DNA from: Oscillospiraceae bacterium
GTDB taxonomy: Bacteria > Bacillota > Clostridia > Oscillospirales > Oscillospiraceae
Length of the DNA stretch: 8,967 nucleotides
Reading direction: 5' to 3'
Assembly: GCA_016297855.1 (NCBI GenBank)
Contig: JAEDFW010000069.1
Span: forward strand, 1-8,967
The position numbers were made by a program, and so were the translations under genes. Every line of letters starts with the position of its first letter. The stretch's first letter is position 1. Shown here in pieces: positions 4,624 to 8,967 of this stretch. The notes beneath the pieces are model-generated. The model was not told the DNA's origin. It saw only the letters and a program-made list of their open reading frames with translations, and ran no database searches.

Positions 4624-5571
4624 TTATTTTTTGAGCGCAAGAGCCTTTTTGACCTTTTCCACAATACCGGCGGCATTTACACCGTAGGCGTCAAGCACAG
4701 CCGGAGCCTTGCCGCTGCGGCCGAACACATCGTTCACGCCGTGGCGCACGACGGGTACGGGGTATTCCTCAGCCAGAAGCTCGGCAACTGCCGCGCCGAG
4801 GCCACCAAGCACGTTGGCCTCTTCGGTGGTGACGATCGCGCCGGTCTGCTTCGCGGCCTTGAGCACCAGCTCACGGTCGAGCGGCTTGATGGTGTGCATG
4901 TCGATGACGCGCGCGCTGATGCCTTCAGCGGCAAGCGTCTCGGCCGCGGCCAGTGCCATCTGCACGTTCATGCCGACGGCGATGATGGTCACGTCGGTGC
5001 CGTCTCTGAGCACGATGCCCTTACCAAGCTCAAATTTGTAGCCGGGGATGGAATCGGTAACGGTCTCAACTGCGAGCCGGCCCAGACGCATGTAGGCCGG
5101 GCCTTCGTAATTGACCAGCGCCTCAACAGCCTGACGCATCTCGTTACCGTCGCACGGGCACAGAACCGTCATCCCGGGGATGGCGCGCATGATGGCGAAG
5201 TCCTCGATACACTGGTGTGTTGCGCCGTCTTCACCGACGGACAGACCGCCGTGGCTGCCGATGACTTTGACGTTCAGGCCGGGGTAGCAGACGGTGTTGC
5301 GCACCTGCTCCCACGCACGGCCGGCGGCGAACATGGCGAAGGTGTTCACGAACGGCTTGTAGCCGCACAGCGACATACCGGCGGCAACGCCGACCATGTT
5401 GGCCTCGGCGATGCCCATATCAAAGAAGCGCTCGGGAGCGGCTTCCTTAAAGAACTTGGACATGGTAGCGCCCGCAAGGTCCGCGTCGAAGCAGACCAGC
5501 TCCGGGTATCTATCAGCCAGCGCAGCCAGCGCGCGGCCGTATGCTTCACGAGTAGCAATCTTTTCCGCCAT
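4624..5571 (-). CDS. tktB: Transketolase, C-terminal subunit (315 aa)
   Basis: The second half of a split transketolase, which moves two-carbon ketol units between sugar phosphates in the non-oxidative pentose phosphate pathway. Residues about 5-165 are the pyrimidine-binding domain: ATREAYGRAL, FDADLAGATMS, then DMGIAEANMVGVAAGMS with the TPP-activating Glu56. The segment GSHGGLSVGEDGATHQCIEDFAIMR follows. Residues about 185-305 are the transketolase C domain (VTIIAVGMNVQMALAA, VIDMHTIKPLD). The enzyme should form an alpha2beta2-like complex with the N-terminal subunit encoded just upstream. Its ATG at 5571 is 3 bases after that gene's stop, and its ribosome site GGAGGG overlaps the end of that gene, so translation is probably coupled. 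The related DXP synthase and pyruvate dehydrogenase beta folds are less likely given the paired subunit. Confidence 0.95.
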   Translation of the reverse strand: MAEKIATREAYGRALAALADRYPELVCFDADLAGATMSKFFKEAAPERFFDMGIAEANMVGVAAGMSLCGYKPFVNTFAMFAAGRAWEQVRNTVCYPGLNVKVIGSHGGLSVGEDGATHQCIEDFAIMRAIPGMTVLCPCDGNEMRQAVEALVNYEGPAYMRLGRLAVETVTDSIPGYKFELGKGIVLRDGTDVTIIAVGMNVQMALAAAETLAAEGISARVIDMHTIKPLDRELVLKAAKQTGAIVTTEEANVLGGLGAAVAELLAEEYPVPVVRHGVNDVFGRSGKAPAVLDAYGVNAAGIVEKVKKALALKK

Positions 5572-5574
5572 TGT

Positions 5575-6417
5575 TTAACCCTCCAGTTCCTTGATCTGTG
5601 CTTCCAGCTCGGCCTTCGCCTGCGCAAACTGCTCGTCGTTGGGCGCCTTGCCGTGCCAGCCGGCGTTGTTTTCCATAAAGCTCACGCCCTTGCCCTTGAC
5701 AGTCTTGGCCAGGATGACGGTGGGCTGGCCCTTCGTTGCAGCAGCTTCGGCATAGGCGGCGTTGATCTGTTCAAAGTCGTGGCCGTCGATCTTGATGACG
5801 TGGCAGCCGAACGCCTCAAACTTCTTGTCCAGCGGTTCGGTCGGCATGACGTCCTTGGTCGCGCCGTCGATCTGCAGACCGTTGACGTCAACGCAGGCGC
5901 ACAGATTATCGAGCTTGTACTTGGCGGCAGACATGAATGCCTCCCAGACCTGGCCTTCAGCCAACTCACCGTCGCCGAGGATGGCATAGACGCGATAGTC
6001 CTTGCCGGACTGCTTGCCGGCCAGCGCCATGCCGACGGCGACCGAGATGCCCTGACCCAGAGAACCGGTGGACATATCCACGCCGGGGTTGTACTTCATT
6101 TCCACATGGCCGGACATATGTCCGTCGATGCGGCGGAACATTTTGAGGTTTTCCACCGGGAAGAAGCCGCGCAGCGCCAGTACCGGATAGACGGCAGGCG
6201 AGCAGTGACCCTTGGACATGACAAAGCGGTCACGATCGGGGTTCTTGGGGTCGGCGGGATCGATGCGCATCACGCCGTTATACAGCGCGGTGAGCACGTC
6301 CATGCACGACAGCGAGCCGCCCGGATGGCCGGAGGCCGCGTCATGAACCATCTGCACGCCCAGTAGGCGCGCCTTGGCAGCTGCGAGCTGCAGCTGCTTG
6401 ATCTTGCAAGTTTCCAT
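5575..6417 (-). CDS. tktA: Transketolase, N-terminal subunit (280 aa)
   Basis: The TPP pyrophosphate-binding half of split transketolase. Visible motifs are ASGHPGGSLSCMD (28-40, His31), SKGHCSPAVYP (68-78), GSLGQGISVAVGMALA (118-133) and the TPP/Mg motif GDGELAEGQVWEA (148-160) ending in DVNGLQIDG (177-185, Asn179 as metal ligand). The sugar-phosphate segment HDFEQINAAY and TVKGKGVSFMEN, then WHGKAPN, close the domain. Full-length for this subunit type (about 270-285 aa). ATG at 6417 follows AAAGGAAGGG at good spacing, and a promoter lies about 110 bases upstream. The split arrangement is common in Firmicutes, archaea and some actinobacteria. Confidence 0.96.
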   Translation of the reverse strand: METCKIKQLQLAAAKARLLGVQMVHDAASGHPGGSLSCMDVLTALYNGVMRIDPADPKNPDRDRFVMSKGHCSPAVYPVLALRGFFPVENLKMFRRIDGHMSGHVEMKYNPGVDMSTGSLGQGISVAVGMALAGKQSGKDYRVYAILGDGELAEGQVWEAFMSAAKYKLDNLCACVDVNGLQIDGATKDVMPTEPLDKKFEAFGCHVIKIDGHDFEQINAAYAEAAATKGQPTVILAKTVKGKGVSFMENNAGWHGKAPNDEQFAQAKAELEAQIKELEG

Positions 6418-6522
6418 ACGAATTCCCTTCCTTTGCTCAATTTACCAGAGGGCTGTGTTTGCGTTGCCTTGCGTTGTATCCAGCCCAAAATCTTTTTGCA
6501 TTGTGTTGGATTTCCGTTTCCT

Positions 6523-6551
6523 ATCATACAGCATACGCGCGCATTTTTCCA
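6523..6551 (-). promoter_or_regulatory. Candidate promoter of the transketolase operon
   Basis: On the minus strand TGGAAA (6546-6551, 4 of 6) and TATGAT (6523-6528, 5 of 6) are 17 bases apart. The leader to the tktA start would be about 100 bases. It lies in the only sizeable gap (6418-6584) between the PFL gene and tktA. Confidence 0.55.
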
Positions 6552-6584
6552 GTGTTATTTCAAAAAAACCCGGAAATTCGCGCG

Positions 6585-7943
6585 TCAGTTTTTGAGACTC
6601 TGCATCGGTGCCGGGATGCGCCCGCCGCGCGCGATAAACTCCGCCGAAGACTCGGGGTGAACCGGCATGATGGGCGCAGAACCGAGCAGGCCTCCGAATT
6701 CCACGCGCTCACCCACGCCTTTTCCCGGCACGGGGATCAGGCGCACGGCGGTGGTTTTGGTGTTGACCATGCCGATGGCGGCCTCATCTGCAATGATGGC
6801 GGAGATGGTCTCGGCAGCAGTATCACCCGGGACGGCGATCATGTCAAGGCCTACCGAGCACACGCAAGTCATGGCTTCCAGCTTATCCAACTGCAGAACG
6901 CCCGACTCAGCGGCTGCGATCATGCCTTCGTCCTCAGATACGGGAATAAACGCACCCGAAAGACCGCCGACTGAACTCGACGCCATCAACCCACCCTTTT
7001 TGACTGCGTCGTTTAAGAGCGCCAACGCGGCGGTGGTGCCGTGCGTGCCACAGGTCTCAAGACCCATTTCTTCCAGAATCCGCGCCACGCTGTCACCCAC
7101 GGCGGGCGTGGGTGCAAGAGACAGATCGACCACGCCGAACGGCACGCCCAGCCGTCTCGACGCTTCTTGCGCCACAAGCTGTCCCATGCGCGTGATGCGG
7201 AAGGCCGTTTTCTTGATGGTCTCGGCTACCACGTCAAACGGCTGACCCTTGACAGCCTGCAGCGCGTGACAGACTACGCCCGGGCCCGACACGCCAACAC
7301 TCACGACGCTCTCTGCCTCGCCCACACCGTGGAACGCACCGGCCATAAAGGGGTTGTCCTCCACAGCGTTGCAGAAGACCACCAGCTTCGCACAGCCAAA
7401 GCCGCCGCGATCAGCGGTCAGAGCGGCGGTTTTTTTGATGGTCTGGCCCATCAGGCGCACGGCCTCCATGTTGATGCCCGCTTTGGTAGTAGCAACATTC
7501 ACGCTCGAACAGACGAGATCCGTTGTGGCAAGGGCTTCCGGGATGGCGGCGATCAGCCGCCGGTCGCCGGAGGTAAAGCCCTTATGCACGAGCGCGGAAA
7601 ACCCGCCGATAAAGTTCACACCGCACGTTTTTGCGGCTTTGTCCATCGCCAAGGCAAAGGGCACAAAATCCTCTGTTTCACACGCGCCCGCGACGAGCGC
7701 CATGGGCGTGACGCAGATGCGCTTATTCACGATGGGGATGCCGAGCTCACGCTCAATATCGCAGCCGGTCTCGACCAGATGCTCAGCCTGACGGCAGATC
7801 TTGTTATAGATCTTCTGCGCGCATGCTTTGGGGGTTGGGTCGGCGCAATCCAGTAAACTCAGGCCCATCGTAATGGTGCGGATGTCCAGATGCTGGTGAT
7901 CGATCATATCGATCGTGGACATGATATCGGAATGATTCAGCAT
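6585..7943 (-). CDS. PFL family protein, DUF711/UPF0210 (452 aa)
   Basis: A cytoplasmic protein of the UPF0210 family, related in fold to pyruvate formate-lyase but of unknown function. Length is right at the family norm (about 450 aa). Family-typical stretches are DIRTITMGLSLLDCADP (about residues 20-36), GIPIVNKRICVTPMALVAG (about 68-86), NFIGGFSALVHKGFTSGD (about 109-126), SSVNVATTKAGINMEAVRLMG (about 146-166) and GLSGAFIPVSEDEGMIAAAESG (about 324-345). The glycyl-radical motif of true PFL was not seen, so formate-lyase activity should not be assumed. ATG at 7943 follows TGAGGTAAC; the GAGG overlaps the stop codon of the ACT-domain gene 9 bases upstream, so the two are co-transcribed and probably translationally coupled. 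This ACT-PFL pairing is conserved in many bacteria and suggests a ligand-regulated function. A T7 run (plus 6562-6568) follows the gene, without a strong stem. Confidence 0.92.
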   Translation of the reverse strand: MLNHSDIMSTIDMIDHQHLDIRTITMGLSLLDCADPTPKACAQKIYNKICRQAEHLVETGCDIERELGIPIVNKRICVTPMALVAGACETEDFVPFALAMDKAAKTCGVNFIGGFSALVHKGFTSGDRRLIAAIPEALATTDLVCSSVNVATTKAGINMEAVRLMGQTIKKTAALTADRGGFGCAKLVVFCNAVEDNPFMAGAFHGVGEAESVVSVGVSGPGVVCHALQAVKGQPFDVVAETIKKTAFRITRMGQLVAQEASRRLGVPFGVVDLSLAPTPAVGDSVARILEEMGLETCGTHGTTAALALLNDAVKKGGLMASSSVGGLSGAFIPVSEDEGMIAAAESGVLQLDKLEAMTCVCSVGLDMIAVPGDTAAETISAIIADEAAIGMVNTKTTAVRLIPVPGKGVGERVEFGGLLGSAPIMPVHPESSAEFIARGGRIPAPMQSLKN

Positions 7944-7952
7944 GGCGTTACC

Positions 7953-8222
7953 TCAGATCGTGTGCATGGCGTTGAAGATGTCCTCGCGCTGGACGCGGAT
8001 GGCCACGCCCATCTGCTCGCCCTTTTGCTGCAGGCGGAATTGCATCTCGCCGAAATCCGGCGCACCGGGCGTCGATTCGACCAGCATGATCATGGTGAAC
8101 GTGCGCTCCATGATGGTCTGGCTGATCTCGACGACGCTGATGTGCAGTTCTGCAAGCAGCATGCAGACCTCCGCGATGATGCCCACACGGTCGGGGCCGA
8201 CGACGGTGATGATCGCTCTCAT
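7953..8222 (-). CDS. ACT domain-containing protein, UPF0237 (89 aa)
   Basis: A stand-alone ACT domain, the small fold that binds amino acids or similar ligands and regulates partners. MRAIITVVGPDRVGIIAEVCMLL at the start has the family's VGxDRxGIIA loop (residues 8-16). It is followed by ISVVEISQTIMERTFTMIMLVE and a C-terminal RVQREDIFNAMHTI, as in UPF0237 proteins of about 90 aa. The start is ATG at 8222, with GGAGGG 5-6 bases upstream; an in-frame TTG at 8234 overlaps that ribosome site and is rejected. It lies directly before the PFL gene and 58 bases after glyS, most of which is a terminator hairpin. Confidence 0.93.
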   Translation of the reverse strand: MRAIITVVGPDRVGIIAEVCMLLAELHISVVEISQTIMERTFTMIMLVESTPGAPDFGEMQFRLQQKGEQMGVAIRVQREDIFNAMHTI

Positions 8223-8237
8223 AATACCCTCCAAGTT

Positions 8238-8272
8238 TTAAAAATCGGCGGCAGCTTGTGGCGCTGCCGCCG
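8238..8272 (-). terminator. Intrinsic terminator (or attenuator) between glyS and the ACT gene
   Basis: On the minus strand CGGCGGCAGC-GCCACAA-GCTGCCGCCG is a perfect 10-base stem with a 7-base loop, followed by ATTTTTAAA. On the other side the glyS end gives a T7 run, so the element is symmetric. It begins 8 bases after the glyS stop and ends about 10 bases before the ACT ribosome site. Confidence 0.88.
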
Positions 8273-8280
8273 GAAAAAAA

Positions 8281-8967
8281 TCAGAATTTGACGCGCTCGG
8301 CCAACCAGTTTTTCAGCTCGCTGATGGGGATGCGCACCTGCTCCATGGTGTCGCGGTCTCGGATGGTGACGGCGTTGTCAGCAGGGGTCTTGTCGTCACC
8401 GACGGTGCTAAAGTCCACTGTAATGCAGTACGGCGTGCCGATTTCATCCTCACGGCGGTAGCGCTTGCCGATGGAGCCGGTGTCATCGAAGTCCACCATG
8501 AAGTCCTTGGCAAGCTCTTCATAGATCTTGCGCGCCGGCTCGGACAGCTTCTTGGAAAGCGGCAGAACAGCGGCCTTGAAGGGCGAGAGCGCCGGGTGCA
8601 GATGCAGCACGACGCGCACATCGTTTTTCGCCTCGTCGATCACTTCCTCGTCGTACGCCTCAATCAGGAACGCCAGCGCCACGCGGTCGCAGCCGAGCGA
8701 CGGCTCGATGACGTAGGGGATATAGTGCTCGTTCGTCTCGGGATCGAAGTAGGTCAGATCCTTGCCGCTGGCCTGCTGATGACGGCCAAGGTCATAGTCC
8801 GTGCGGTCGGCAATGCCCCACAGCTCACCCCAGTCGGTGAACGGGAACGCGTATTCGATATCGGTCGTGGCGCGCGAGTAGAACGCCAGCTCTGCCGGTT
8901 CATGGTCGCGCAGGCGCAGGTTCTCTTCCTTGATGCCGAGCGAGATCAGCCAGTTCTTGCAGAAGTC
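8281..8967 (-). CDS. glyS: Glycyl-tRNA synthetase, alpha2 (single-chain) type, C-terminal part
   Basis: Class II synthetase that charges tRNA-Gly with glycine. The frame is open from the window edge (8967) to the TGA at 8281, giving 228 residues; the N-terminus is outside. Visible are RDHEPAELAFYSRATTDIEY (about residues 21-40 of the visible part), PFTDWGELWGIADRTDYDLGRHQ, class II motif 3 in YVIEPSLGCDRVALAFL (about 85-101), and a full anticodon-binding domain (about 110-228; VVLHLHPALSPFKAAVLPL, GKRYRREDEIGTPYCITVD, LKNWLAERVKF at the end). This is the homodimeric form found in Gram-positive Clostridia and eukaryotes, not the alpha2beta2 form of proteobacteria. The ending is complete and typical. 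Confidence 0.97.
   Translation of the reverse strand, partial: DFCKNWLISLGIKEENLRLRDHEPAELAFYSRATTDIEYAFPFTDWGELWGIADRTDYDLGRHQQASGKDLTYFDPETNEHYIPYVIEPSLGCDRVALAFLIEAYDEEVIDEAKNDVRVVLHLHPALSPFKAAVLPLSKKLSEPARKIYEELAKDFMVDFDDTGSIGKRYRREDEIGTPYCITVDFSTVGDDKTPADNAVTIRDRDTMEQVRIPISELKNWLAERVKF

Noticed and set aside
4603..6366. Long plus-strand open frame of 587 codons
   Set aside because: It lies antisense to both transketolase genes, has a histidine/glycine-rich low-sense composition with no domain, and lacks a convincing ribosome site; high GC on the other strand keeps it open.
6552..6584. Intrinsic terminator after the PFL gene
   Set aside because: A T7 run is present on the minus strand but no stable stem precedes it; only weak 4-6 base pairings were found.
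7041..7856. Plus-strand open frame of 271 codons opposite the PFL gene
   Set aside because: Antisense shadow; rich in R, H and G and without a start signal, while the minus strand encodes a full conserved family protein.

Overview
The window looks like chromosome from a Gram-positive anaerobe of the Clostridia, probably an Oscillospiraceae/Ruminococcaceae-type gut bacterium. The reasons are strong GGAGG-type ribosome sites, a feoA-feoA-feoB locus with a small FeoB-associated Cys-rich membrane protein, transketolase split into two genes, a single-chain (alpha2-type) glycyl-tRNA synthetase, and the ACT-domain/PFL (UPF0237/UPF0210) pair. The organism call is inference; no rRNA gene or species marker is present.

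Region 1 (1-3711) is a ferrous-iron uptake locus. A DtxR/IdeR-type regulator, cut by the window edge, is read leftward. Divergent from it is a near-consensus sigma-70 promoter (TTGACA-17-TAAGAT) driving feoA1, feoA2 and feoB. Two copies of the palindrome TTAGC-N4-GCTAA lie immediately after the -10, and a third lies directly before the feoB ribosome site. They are the obvious candidate operators for the neighbouring regulator, with iron as the likely co-repressor. After feoB comes a run of six consecutive, mostly perfect hairpins with unrelated arms (3282-3517). Then comes a 53-residue FeoB-associated membrane protein with a cysteine-rich tail.

Region 2 (3777-8967) is entirely on the minus strand, so read from right to left. 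It holds the C-terminal part of glyS, a strong terminator-like hairpin, an ACT-domain protein and a PFL-family (DUF711) protein in one tight unit. Next come a promoter, the N- and C-terminal transketolase subunits separated by 3 bases, and a strong terminator. Last is a cytoplasmic-looking amidase_3-type N-acetylmuramoyl-L-alanine amidase with an SH3b tail. These are mostly housekeeping functions: translation, the non-oxidative pentose phosphate pathway and cell wall.

The best leads are the three-operator architecture of the feo locus and the dense hairpin array between feoB and its small partner gene. I see no CRISPR array, transposase, tRNA or rRNA.
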